Positions 35,664 through 46,477 of a stretch of DNA of 64,000 bases are shown here, one piece after another (the first letter of the stretch is position 1; each line of letters begins with the position of its first letter). The stretch is taken from NCBI RefSeq assembly GCF_905147365.1, contig NC_056410.1:6981501-7045500 (forward strand), written 5' to 3'. Source of the DNA: Aricia agestis. Taxonomy: Eukaryota > Arthropoda > Insecta > Lepidoptera > Lycaenidae. The translations under genes were made by a program, and so were the position numbers. A model generated the notes under the pieces. It was not told the DNA's origin, did not search any database, and worked only from the letters and a program-made list of their open reading frames with translations.

Positions 35664-35806
35664 GGAATCTCGGAATCGGCTCCAACGATTTTCATGAAAT
35701 TTATTATATAGGGGGTTTCGAGGGTGATAAATCGATCTAGCTAGGAATCATTTTTAGAAAATGTCATCTTAATCGAATACCAAGCAAAGCTCGGTCAAAT
35801 AGCTAG
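35582..35806 (+). mobile_element. Helitron family C with (TA)n expansion
   Basis: It starts TCTTATATCTTTAAAAAACG and ends at CTAG 35803-35806, T. The hairpin has one mismatch (ACCAAGCAAAGCTCGGT). The TA tract is at 35613-35660. Confidence 0.83.
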
Positions 35807-35840
35807 TTATTATTATGCTTTATAACTTATAAGTGCTCGG

Positions 35841-35998
35841 GTACCATCGAGGAAAATGATTCCTAGGCAGTTGGCAGACCAACGTCATTTGGTCGGATAA
35901 TGTAATTTAGTGTTAATAATTGTGATCTGACGTAACGCGACCAAACTACGAAGGTCCCCCATCTGCCTACAGCCTAGGAATCAATTTCCTCGATAATA
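35841..35998. mobile_element. MITE (CATCGAGGAAA termini)
   Basis: ACCATCGAGGAAAATGATTC ... GAATCAATTTCCTCGATAAT. The CCTAGGCAGTTGGCAGACC arm pairs imperfectly. Confidence 0.72.
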
Positions 35999-36026
35999 CC
36001 TACTGGATATAAAAATTTATGTAAAA

Positions 36027-36239
36027 CTAGATAACGCATGCAACTCCATGGCGCCAAAATTAGTTTATCGAGAAACGAGAACCGTACATTTTTCCATGAT
36101 AATAAGTATCCTATGTCCTTTCCCGGGACTCAAAGTATCTCCATACCATATTTAGACAAAATCGGTTCAGCGGTTTAGGTGTGAAGAGATAACAGACAGA
36201 CAGACAGACACACTCTCGCATTTATAATATAAGTATGGA
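36027..36239 (-). mobile_element. Helitron family A copy
   Basis: Reverse copy from CTAG at 36027 to TTATAATATAAGTATGGA, with an AGAC microsatellite near its 5' end. Confidence 0.8.
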
Positions 36240-36882
36240 TGTAGTGTACGTAGTAGAGTCGCACATTTAACACTTTTCGACCTTATTACATTGCAATAAA
36301 GTGTCAAAGACATAATATTCCCTATATTTTGTCTTCGGCTGCACGTTTTTATGTAAAAAATGTTACTACCTAACACTTTTTTCTCTATACGAACCCGGAA
36401 AATCCAAGGCACTTCTTATTATTAATTAGTCTACCTATCAGTGTAGCAATGAAAATTATAATACTTATGTATACAAGAGAAGCATTAAAACAAAGGAATT
36501 TAAGAAATATTTTATTCAAAATCTTACATTTAGGTAACATTTTTTAAAGAAAACTTTAACCAGTCACAAAACTTAGTTTTTACAAAAGTAGAGATCGATT
36601 AAGTACAATTAAAATTTAGGTATTAATATAGCCTAGACTTCCAATTATAACCTGTATTGTTTATTACCGGCACGAGAACACTGGATCTAATTATTATTAT
36701 CTATAACCACGTAACAACGAATCACTTATGCATGAATCCTTTAATTAACTATTTTTCAGGATACGAATATACTTTTTACTTATAGTAGCACCAATTTAAA
36801 AAGAGTTTTATTGTGTTTGGATAAGCAAAGAGTTTTTATTGTAACACTGGCCGCAAACACTGAGTATAAACAAAAACAAAAC

Positions 36883-36950
36883 ACGCACGGCGGGCGGCGG
36901 CGCGGCGGGCGGCCGCGCGCCTCGCGCCTCCTGTGTGAACCACGGCGCGA
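36883..36950. promoter_or_regulatory. GC-rich block upstream of the TATA box
   Basis: This block of about 70 bp is made almost entirely of G and C (GGCGGGCGGCGGCGC-type, then GGCCGCGCGCC), in otherwise AT-rich DNA. It ends about 70 bp upstream of the TATA box. It may be a proximal regulatory element, but the only support is composition and position. The open frame running through it starts at TTG and is not credible as a gene. Confidence 0.35.
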
Positions 36951-37021
36951 AGGACTCAACCGAACACGCTCCGTCCAGGCATTTAGAGGGGCATTAGCGA
37001 AAGTTCTACCAAATAAACAAC

Positions 37022-37029
37022 TATAAAAA
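37022..37029 (+). promoter_or_regulatory. TATA box of the cuticular-protein gene
   Basis: TATAAAAA lies 73 nt before the ATG. A CCAGTC initiator-like motif with its A at 37056 is 34 nt downstream of the TATA start. This places the likely transcription start near 37056 and gives a 5' UTR of about 39 nt, the compact layout common for insect cuticle genes. Confidence 0.75.
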
Positions 37030-37055
37030 CACGGGGCACACTCGGTCTAGCATCC

Positions 37056-37103
37056 AGTCCAAATCCCGACTCCAATCACCGTTCAAGAGGCATTATGAAA
37101 ACG
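37056..37103 (+). CDS. Exon 1 (5' UTR plus 9 coding nt, MKT) of the CPLCP-like gene
   Basis: The ATG is at 37095. Only ATG AAA ACG is coding before the donor GTGAGTG at 37104. Joined in phase 0 to exon 2 at 42629, it gives the signal peptide start MKTFYLVFLLVAAAAAS. Splitting a signal peptide after the first few residues with a phase-0 intron is very common in insect cuticular-protein genes. The TATA box, initiator and short leader upstream agree with this start. The transcription start is inferred. The coding part is 37095-37103. Confidence 0.85.
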
Positions 37104-40100
37104 GTGAGTGCAGTCAAAGTGTGTGCAGTGAAGTGACTTCAAAAAAGTGTTAATTCTGTCCCGAGTGCTACCGTGAAAAGAAAAATAAGTGCGAAGAACG
37201 GGAATCGCTTTTTTGAAGTCATTTGATACTGATCAGTGATACGCGTTATTAAATTAGTCGGTTCACGTCGGTTAATTAAGAGCTAATTTGAAAATTAACC
37301 ATTTCAATTTAATTCTTATCTTGCTGTGCAAAATTAAAGTAACGGTGTAATTATATTTCTTGTAATGCAATATTTATTTTACGCAAAAATCTGAGTAGTA
37401 TTACCGAACAAATATTACTGTAAATTAAATAAACATTTAGGACACAACCAAAAATGTTCTTGCCCTACAAGGTACTTAGCACTACCTAATTGTTTGTTCA
37501 GTGTTCACTTATCTTTATTTTCATGTCCTTTGTATACATAACGAAAAACATAGCTCTTAAACCAACATAAAACTGGTAAAACTTACTTAAGAGTTAAAAC
37601 CTATAAAACAATAAATAAGAGTTGTTGAGATCGGCACTTGAAATTAGATCAAACAACTAGTTATTAAACGTAAATTAACGAAATAACGATGATTAAAGTA
37701 ACAACAAGACACAATTATAGCTTTAACGAAAGTTACAAAATTAATTATTTCAAAATATTACAATACACACTTATACTAGGTAATAATAATTCGTGTTTTT
37801 ATTTGCTAAGCATATTACGCATTTGGACTTTCGAAAATAGTTATTATCATTAGTATTCTCTGAGAAAAGAAAAAAAAATCTGTCTAACAAACTTTAAAAT
37901 AATAAAAAAGCTAGACAGTGCAGTATCAGTAAATCCCATAAAAATAACAAAAAAATTAGCATTTTATATAATCTATAAAAAGAGTTGAAAAAAAGGGAAA
38001 CAAAATGCATGTCGCAATGTGCAAACATAGTTAACCGATTACAAAAATGTGACTCTATTGCATCACAATGCATTTCCTGGTTCGATCGAGACTGGTCCGA
38101 GACAAGGAAGAGGGGCCATGAAACGGCAGTATTAGGGTTAATCTGTAGGCTCGGGAGCATTACGTAACTATTACTTGAGAAACGTTGCTTTTTGTACGCA
38201 TCTCAGAGGTGGTATAAATTAAAAATATATAATGACAACTGGGCAGTTCTGGAAATATTATATACATACGGGTCGAATTGATTACCTCCTTATATTGAAG
38301 TCGGGTAAAACGAAATCACTAGAATATTTTACTACATACTGTATATTTCCTTAAAGAGAGAATTGTGCATAGAATGTACAAGTAAATTCAAATCATTTTG
38401 ATTACCAGACGGACAACCAAAGAAATAGATGTTCTCCAGTTTTGTTTGCACAGTAATCCAGTAATGGGAAACCGTATACCGCCTTCATAAAATTTGGAAT
38501 GAAAAACCCAGGATACAAATAATTTTCATACCAGTCCAAATAATCAAAAATAAGTCGAAATATAAAGTGTCCTTTTACATAAAATCATGCGCAAAAATAA
38601 GCACGAAAATGCTATTTTAGGTCAGTTAATATTGTCAGTTAAAAGGACACGGACCATGTCGGGCCACTGTCTCTTTTCAAGGAGACCTTTCATAATTTCC
38701 TGTGACTGAGGTTATACAATATACATGTCTGTCCCCGTATGGGACTTAAATGCCATGCTCGAAGATTAAGGATAATGATGTTAAGTTCAGTTAAATTATT
38801 TAGTTAAGTTCAGTTAATTCAAGTTGAAAATATTACTTAGATTGTAGAATACAAATATATCAAAATCATTTATCTTGGATAAAATTATTGTTATTATTTA
38901 TTGATATACTTAATACTACTAAAATTTTTAATGGTGATGTGATGGTCGATCAACAATAAATTAACTATCCGATTTTCATAACACTGTATCAAGAAAATGA
39001 CTAAATACAGAAAAAACAAAAATGTATGTCAATCACATGCAAAACACATGAACGAGGAAAAACTTTATAGCATAGAAGAACGCGCGCGTAAAAACTATTT
39101 CACAACTCATTGAGACCTGTCAAAAGGCGTATTACGAAACGTATCCTGTATTACCTAGGTTGCCTTAAAAGGCCTACGTGATTAGGTCTAACCGGTCGCA
39201 CCGCAAAAACAACGCGTCGAAGTGTGTCATTATGTACAATTAGATAACAATTATGTAGCGCCCTATCCAGACTGACTGGTCCACCAGTTACCTATATACG
39301 TAACGGTACATAACGTAAAAACTTGAATTGTGACACACATTTGCCGGGAAATTATATTAAGACCTAGATTGTTGAAGAATTCCTCTGTTTTGCGATTAAT
39401 ACTTTTATATTTTGTCCTTTCCGGGGACTCAAACGTTACATGCCTACTTTCATTTAAGTTAAAGCAATTAGAGCAGTAGAGCCATTTCATGCCATAATAG
39501 ACATAATTTCGCATTAACAATTTTATTACGGATAGGCTTAAGCAATAAAATATTTAATAAACAAAAGTCAGTCACAAACCATTAACTTAGTCCCTGATAT
39601 TAATAATGGTGTAAGTAGAATAGTTAAATATAATTTATGCCATAAATACAGACTATTGCATTTTCATCCTTGACTGTAAGCTACCGTACTAGCAGCTAAC
39701 CTTTTGACAATATTGACCTGTGAGTCATTTCTGTAATCATTAGGCTTAGATTGAAGCTTCAACTTTACTTAATATTGCAAAATGTATTAAAAATGTTCTG
39801 TTTACCTAAGAAATTATAACGCGTTGAAGTCTTTTCTATGTATCAAATTATTTTATTCGTGGGCATTGAAATGTAATTAATATAGAAAGAAAACTCTCAT
39901 AAATTTGACACCTCTAATATGTCTCTAGTCACTGTCATAAACAAGTAACTAGAGCAACGAAAATTGTATGACCAACCGAATAGTATGACTTATTTTTTCA
40001 TAGTATGTATTTATGATTCGTACATTGATATTTTACTTTTTTATACTTCTTATCTACTACGTATTCAATCTGATTAAATTTAACTTAGTTCTTGAACTGT

Positions 40101-40443
40101 ATTGGCCCTAGGGCCAACAATATCATTCGCAACGCATTGTATGAAGAAACAAACGCGTCGTTCAAACGTTCTCAACCATTACAGGTGTGCTAATAAAGCT
40201 AAATTCACACAACCTTCATTGTAGGGTGGGTTGAGCAACGCCTTACGAAATACTTCATATGAGTCGCACGATGTATGTCGTTGATGATTTTATCGCTTAA
40301 ACCTCATTACTTTTTCTATTGATAATCTCATCATTGTTATCACTGAGATGTTACAGAAACATTTGATAGCTTAGACTTAGATCACTTGTTTAGACTTAGG
40401 CGGCTTTATTCAGAGTTCTGTTTATCACCTAGTAAAAAAAAAT

Positions 40444-40566
40444 TATCGTATGTCCTTAAATGGTACTCAAATGATCTCAGTTTCATCTAAAGTGATTCAG
40501 TGGTTTAAGCGTGAAGAGAAAATAGATAGACAACATACTTTGGCATTTATGGTATGAGTATAGATG
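40444..40566 (-). mobile_element. Helitron family A fragment in the intron
   Basis: Reverse fragment with GTGATTCAGTGGTTTAAGCG and the mutated 5' end GGTATGAGTATAGATGGA. Confidence 0.6.
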
Positions 40567-41313
40567 GAGCCTTATAAATAATAAGGTATCAAAATTCATA
40601 CGCATCTTGTCCGTCAGAAATCTATTAGCAGATTTTCACTCTCTTTTGCTTTCGTCCTTTTTATTAAGGGCAGATACGTGTCAACGGTCAGGTCGACAGT
40701 TACGCTCAATGACCACGGAACGACCTTTTTATGGTGCACTTTCATTACTATATTTACCTCAAACCGAGTTTACTGACCCTTTCGACCTAGATATGTCTTA
40801 ATGAGGATCAAAATTGGAATTCCCCAGACTCCATTAGGGATTAGAGAGGCTACTACTTTATGTCAAACTTTAGCGTTTTATTAATTCAAGGAAGTTTTTA
40901 TAAACGCTTTTTTTGAAAACCTCCTTGGATTTAATAAAGCCACCTTGGATCATAAGATAGCAATAGCGATAGTAATCTCGAAAATAGCTGGTAATGTTGA
41001 TATAAAACTGTCAATAATGCCATTGACATTAAGTGGACTAACTGTGACATAACAGTGTGCAATGTGACATCTCATTGACTTTGGCACAGAAAACTCATTT
41101 TCTGCTTACAAAACAGTTTTCACCAGAGTGATACAAATGTAATACGTCCATGACTCGCACTTAATCCAGTGCAGTGATATTTACATGTTGTGTCACTGCA
41201 CTGACATATAATTTAGTCTGTGACATAATATTACAATACTCCAAAAACCCCTGGCCTTTATTGATGACCACCAATCAGGTGTTATGAAATTCTCATTTGG
41301 ATACCAATCTTTA

Positions 41314-41630
41314 CATATAAATAAAATTGGAGTGTCTGTTTGTAATATTAAAATAACCGTTTTCACTACATGCATATGAATATTTAGACGGTACTTACAC
41401 CAAAATAACAATTTTTAGAATTTTTGTCTGTCACCAAAATAACAATTTTTAGAAATGGCTGGACCAATTTTGACGGGACTTTTATTGGCAGATAGCTGAT
41501 GTAATAAGGAGTAACTTAGGCTACTTTTTAACCGACTTCTAAAAAGGAGGAGGGCATTTTCTTACGCTTTTATTTTTACCTATGTATTTTACATTTTGTT
41601 GACGCGGACGAAGTCGCGGGTAACAGCTAG
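41314..41630 (+). mobile_element. Helitron with family E 3' end but a different 5' body
   Basis: It ends with GCGGACGAAGTCGC, then GGGTAACAGCTAG followed by T, as in family E. Its start (AAATAAAATTGGAGTGTCTG, TTTGTAATATTAAAATAACC) is unlike the other E copies. It lies in the CPLCP intron. Confidence 0.7.
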
Positions 41631-42628
41631 TTTATTAATATAAAATGTTATATCAGCTGATGCTATAGTTTTTTCTGTATTTAAGTGTTATATTTTGTAA
41701 ATCTTTGCACGTGCTGGAAATTGTCAGTCATTTCTTATCGCGTTGGAATTTTTATGTCCTTTAGTTCGCATCATCGCCCCGATTTTAATATTTATGAAGT
41801 TGTCGTAATATGTTTATACTTACATTTGCGCAACCTTAAGGTACAGTAAATTAAACGCCACTGTCTCAGGGTTATCTATTGGGAAATTTTGAAATTGCGT
41901 GTTTAAAAAATAAGTCTTATTACAATCAATTTTGCTTTTGGGAATAGTAGCTTTATTATATAATTTTAATAACACCTTTTCAACACCTTGTCTTGTCAAA
42001 CGTTGATTGGATCTAGAACCACTTTTCATTTTAATCAAACCCTCTAAAACCTGTCATATAATTAATGAAAATGAATAAACATAAAACTCCTGTTCGGTAG
42101 AGCACGACGTAGAGCAATTAAACCACCGATAGAATTGCATCAGGTTGATTGATAACATTAGTTTTAGTCAAATTAAGTAACAGTTATATCATTTGTAGCA
42201 CAACACGTGTTATAAAACTTGATACAATGTAAACAATAGTAAAAGCGGTCGTTTATATTAAAGATGTTGCTCTACAATGTAATGATTCAAGAATTTGCAA
42301 TGTACATAACAAACTTGTAATTTTACAATTCAATGTTATTAGAACAATGAACTTTACAAGACTATTATTGTCATATTACTGTAAATAAGTTGTCGACGAG
42401 CGATAATGGTGTTACGCGCCGCAAATGAGGTGAACGAATGAAATTTACATTCTGTAGAAAAGGTCAAAGAGGCACGAGATTTATTAACCGAAGAGTAAAG
42501 TTTACTGATCAAACATACCGCTCGATAGCTTCCGCGAATAAATTAAAATATTTAATAGGGTGAAAATTTCGATCTTGGTATTTACCAATTATGTGCAATA
42601 TTCTCAAAAATATTTTCTTTGTTCGCAG

Positions 42629-43732
42629 TTTTACTTAGTTTTTCTGCTGGTGGCAGCGGCTGCCGCCAGCGAAAAGAAGTCGACGGAGCAGAAGGCCGAG
42701 CCCCTTGAGAAGAAGTTGGACAAACGCGGCCTCCTGAACTTGGGATACGGTTACGGTATCAGCGGACTGGACGTGGGCTACCTCGGCAGCGGCCACGGCA
42801 TCGGCGGCGCCTACAACAACTACATCGACGAAGGCGCCCTCGCCCACGGCGGCTTCGCCCACGGCTACGGCATCAACCTCGGCGGTCACACCGACGTCAC
42901 CCGCACCATCACCCTGGTCAAGGGCGTGCCCGTCGCCGTGCCCGTCGACAGGCCTGTGCCATACCCCGTCGAGAAGCACGTGCCGTACCCCGTCAAGGTC
43001 CCCGTACCGCAACCGTACGAAGTCGTCAAACACGTGCCCGTCCACGTTAAGGAGTACGTCAAAGTCCCAGTTCACGTGCCTGCCCCCTACCCGGTAGAGA
43101 AGAAGGTGCCCTACCCCGTCCACGTACCCGTCGACAGGCCCTACCCCGTCAAGGTCCTGGTGCCCCAGCCCTATCCCGTCGAGAAACACGTGCCCTACCC
43201 CGTCAAGGTTCCCGTGCCCCAGCCCTACCCCGTCGAGAAACACGTGCCATACCCCGTGGAAGTTAAAGTACCAGTTCCCCAGCCCTACCCGGTGATCAAG
43301 CACGTCGGAGTCCCCGTCAAGGTTCCAGTCGACAGGCCCTACCCCGTGCACGTGCCGGCTCCCTACCCGGTCGAGAAGCACGTGCCAGTCGCCGTGCCGG
43401 TCGAGAAACCGGTCGCCGTCCCCGTGCACGTCCCAGTCGACAGGCCCTACCCCGTGCACGTAGAGAGGCCCGTGGCCTACCCTGTCAAGGTGCCCGTCCC
43501 GGAGCCCTACCCCGTGTACAAGCACGTCCCATATGAGGTGGAGAGGCCCGTGCCCGTCCCCGTGAAAGTGCCCGTCGACAGGCCGTACCCCGTGCCCGTG
43601 GAGAGGCCCGTGCCCGTCGCCGTCGAGAGGCCGTACCCCGTGCCCGTGAAGGTCCCGGTCCTAGTTAACGAGCACGAGGGCCACTACGGCGGCTCCCACC
43701 TCAGTCTCGGAGGCTCATACTACGAACATTAG
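42629..43732 (+). CDS. Exon 2 of a CPLCP-like proline/valine/tyrosine-rich secreted cuticular protein
   Basis: With exon 1 this makes a 370-residue protein. Residues 1-16/17 are a signal peptide (MKTFYLVFLLVAAAAAS). A charged stretch to residue 36 ends in a dibasic LDKR, a possible processing site. Residues 37-100 are rich in Gly, Tyr and His. From about 103 to 349 the protein is built of PV and PY pairs: VPVDRPYPV, QPYPVEKHVPYPV, ERPVPVPV. The tail is GGSHLSLGGSYYEH. No chitin-binding R&R domain is visible. A high density of PV and PY pairs is the hallmark of the low-complexity CPLCP cuticular proteins, so a structural, extracellular role in cuticle is inferred. The coding sequence is very GC-rich at third positions, unlike its surroundings. 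The in-frame opening upstream of 42629 is intron and begins at GTG, so it is not the start. The long antisense open frame at 42635-43525 is a by-product of codon bias. Confidence 0.88.
   Translation, partial: FYLVFLLVAAAAASEKKSTEQKAEPLEKKLDKRGLLNLGYGYGISGLDVGYLGSGHGIGGAYNNYIDEGALAHGGFAHGYGINLGGHTDVTRTITLVKGVPVAVPVDRPVPYPVEKHVPYPVKVPVPQPYEVVKHVPVHVKEYVKVPVHVPAPYPVEKKVPYPVHVPVDRPYPVKVLVPQPYPVEKHVPYPVKVPVPQPYPVEKHVPYPVEVKVPVPQPYPVIKHVGVPVKVPVDRPYPVHVPAPYPVEKHVPVAVPVEKPVAVPVHVPVDRPYPVHVERPVAYPVKVPVPEPYPVYKHVPYEVERPVPVPVKVPVDRPYPVPVERPVPVAVERPYPVPVKVPVLVNEHEGHYGGSHLSLGGSYYEH
43160..43267 (+). repeat. 54-nt tandem duplication inside the PV-rich coding region
   Basis: Two adjacent 54-nt units (starting 43160 and 43214) are almost identical in DNA and encode the 18-residue unit PQPYPVEKHVPYPVKVPV. 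The near-identity of silent sites suggests a recent duplication or gene conversion, not selection on the protein alone. Confidence 0.8.
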
Positions 43733-43965
43733 GTATAGTTTAATTTAATTCCATAGATCGCGCTACATCACCAGCTATTTATTTCTCGCCAGACACGGCC
43801 GGGACGCCAGCAACATGTCTTCGTCTATTGAATCTGTCCCTTTTATGAGATTTCTTGTCATATAAGTGTACAGGAGGTACTGACGCCAAGTGATTTTAAA
43901 GTTACCATTTCTAGGTTAAGTCGACTGTAAATTACGAAATAAATAAGAAAAAAACTTATATTTTG
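43733..43965 (+). terminator. 3' UTR and poly(A) signal of the CPLCP-like gene
   Basis: AATAAA occurs at 43938-43943 in AAATAAATAAG, about 205 nt after the stop. The 3' UTR end is placed about 20 nt downstream by inference. Confidence 0.7.
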
Positions 43966-45566
43966 TCTTACTTTAACATACCTATTTAAATACCTAAACA
44001 CTTAAAAAAAATGCTTATTTAAGCTAATACAATGTCTGACGTTGGACAAGCCATTTGATAGATTATTATGAGAGCCGCATGTATTAATTAGCTTTAACGT
44101 TGATTAAATATTTTTATTAGTAAATAATAATATGGCTCATCGGGCAAAATGAAAAGCCTATTTATTTACATCTCGCATAAGATATTTTCTTTAGAAATTC
44201 AATAAATATATAGGTGCCCAGCACCCTATTTGCTGTTGTAATTATTATATTACGTCGTCATGTAATTTAAATTAAAAATTATCTTTGTTTCAAATATTAT
44301 AATAGTTGATCATTAAAATTAATCAATATGTAATTATTTTCCTGCACTACTACAATGTAAACTTTATTTAAACAAAGAATATGACTGTTAATAGACATTC
44401 TGTACCGAGGAAGTATAATTCAAGTCTATTTACAAGTGACTTAGAAAAATACAATCTCTGACCTTCGAACTACATTGCGATAATAACTTTAAATAAAATA
44501 TAGGTGGAACATAAATAGATATAAAGAACAAAGAGTTGCCTTCGATCATAAAACGTATTATTGATGTGATCAATTATTAGTATCTGGGAGACCGAGCTTT
44601 GCTGCACGTCGACAGAATTGAAAACAAAACAATTACTCCCTTGTAAGTTTCGATCAAGTCACGTGTTGATCACGTGCCCTGAAGTGTAAAAAAATCACAA
44701 TGCTGTCACTAGAGAAAACTTGTGAAAGTTTGAAATCTTGAAAATGTATGTTTTCTTGAGATTGCATTCAGCTGGAAGGGTTTGCCCTTAATGTGTCCCT
44801 TATAGGTCTATGTTACTAATTTATATTAGGTGTAATAATATTATGTTACGTGATATTAAAGAAATACAAAAGAACCTTAATTTAGTCTCAAGTTTAAGAC
44901 ATTAAGCTAGAATAAAATAATTTTTAAACGAAGTAAGTTCATCTTCTTTTATATTTTTATTCTTTCGTTTATTCTATTGTTATCGCGGTCGAATCCGACC
45001 GCGATTACAATAGAATAACAATAGACTTCCAAGAATCCGCGATCGAGGGATTAATTATCATTATCTTATGTTTATGGTACGATGATAGCATAAAAGTTTC
45101 ATGCGTTTATTTAAAAAAGTTTATACGAATATGACCTTTGAAAAAAATAATCTGGATAAAAAATATTACGCAGTATAGAGCAATAAATTGCTTATAATTG
45201 TTATATAATTAATTCGTTTCACCCTTGGCCCACTCTGTAATAACCGGTATGGTTTAAATATTATTTGATCATTAAAATTATTAACTTTTAATCATGCATA
45301 ATAATAATTAATCTCGAAAATGTATGCACGTTAATCATTGCTGTATTAACTATTTAGTAACACGACAGTCTGTCGGTTAGTTAATCTAAACAATAACGAC
45401 CTTGTTACCGAATAAGTTTTGGGCTGACTAAAATTAATAAGGCGTAAGGTTCGGTTTGGAGCAGACCATTATGATAGATCGACACTCGTATGTTGGATTT
45501 TCAACTGAAAACTCAATAGCATGCATAGCAATAGTAAAACGCATGTAACTACAAAGCTATTGAATT
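43966..45566. other. No gene seen
   Basis: AT-rich region downstream of the CPLCP-like gene. It holds only the palindrome at 44971. Confidence 0.6.
44971..45016. repeat. Palindrome, 21-bp arms
   Basis: ATTCTATTGTTATCGCGGTC G, a 4-nt loop, then its complement with one mismatch. Confidence 0.9.
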
Positions 45567-45740
45567 CAGAATTTATTTATTCAAAAATCCTTTATTTGTA
45601 CATAAACATACAAAATGAATAACACAAAACAAGTGAAACAAAACAACACACAGAAACAGAACAATAACAATACAATTTTAAAAAGTGTGCAAAATGGTGG
45701 CCTTACCGCTTTAAGCGGTTTCTACCAGCCAACCAATTTT
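45567..45740 (-). pseudogene. 3' UTR remnant of a LINE (minus strand)
   Basis: On the minus strand this reads GGCTGGTAGAAACCGCTTAA, then a T-rich stretch, TGTACAAATAAAGG and TTTTTGAATAAATAAA. This is the style of the 3' tail of common lepidopteran LINEs. The Asn/Gln-rich plus-strand open frame here is an artefact. Confidence 0.5.
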
Positions 45741-46148
45741 AGTACACAGTTCCTAATTCAGAAAAATCGTTTCTGCACAAATATAAATAAATTTAATTAT
45801 TGTTTACATAATATCATCTCCCACCTGTGTTAGCAAACAAAATGGCCTCTCCAGACCAAATCTGTACATTTGTTGCAGAAATACCAGGTTTAACATACTC
45901 GTACTCAGATTCGTCAACAAGTTATGATATTTGAAACACTTTCTCGAACACTGAAGCTAGTTACGAAAATGAAACTGATTTAGGATTGAAGTACACAGTA
46001 CAGATGCTGAAGTTTCCTGAAAAGAGTTTATCTATTCATCAGTGTTGTTTATTGGGTAACTTTTTGACATTAGCCAAAAAAAAGGAATTTTGAATAGATA
46101 AACTCCTGAACTCCTGCCAAAAAGCCTCAGAATTCGCGTTACAAGACT

Positions 46149-46477
46149 TAAGGCCCTGTATTCCCAAAAACTTTTTGGGAATACAGGGATTTTCAAGATT
46201 TAAAAGTGACAGTAGACACAAAAATATAGTAATTTAAATTCTGAAAAAAATATTTGTGTTAGTTAAGTATGGAAAATTCGTTAAAAGAAGAGGTAAGTTT
46301 GGGATTTTTTTCTATCGAGTGAAGTTCATGATATTGTGTAATGGAATATAAATTCCACTGTGCTAGATCCTTAACTAACACATATATTTTTTTCAGAATT
46401 TAAATTACTATAGTTTTGTGTCTACTGTCACTTTTAAATCTTGAAAATCGTCCGTTTTTGGGAATACAGGGCCTTAA
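46149..46477. mobile_element. piggyBac-like MITE with TTAA flanks
   Basis: TTAA, then GGCCCTGTATTCCCAAAAA ... TTTTTGGGAATACAGGGCC, then TTAA. The TTAA target is diagnostic of piggyBac. The left TIR is itself followed by an inverted copy, giving a hairpin at 46155-46189. Confidence 0.75.

Larger units (their letters stand above)
37104..42628 (+). other. 5,525-nt intron of the CPLCP-like gene
   Basis: The intron is bounded by GTGAGT at 37104 and TTTGTTCGCAG ending at 42628. It is AT-rich and holds a family A Helitron scrap at 40444-40566 and the 3' part of another Helitron at 41314-41630. The rest shows no gene. The open frames at 37894-38160, 39263-39520 and 41820-42038 look like chance translations of AT-rich DNA, and the one at 40607-40801 starts at TTG. 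Confidence 0.8.

Noticed and set aside
36811..37026. Open frame across the upstream GC-rich block
   Set aside because: It starts at TTG, overlaps the TATA box, and its Arg/Gly-rich content reflects composition.
40607..40801. 64-codon open frame in the intron
   Set aside because: It starts at TTG and has no domain.
42560..42628. In-frame N-terminal extension of the PV-rich exon
   Set aside because: It begins with GTG and contains the splice acceptor. The ATG in exon 1 gives a proper signal peptide.
42635..43525. 296-codon open frame antisense to the CPLCP exon
   Set aside because: It follows from the biased codons of the PV/PY repeats, reads as a His/Asp/Val/Gly repeat and has no promoter or splice support.
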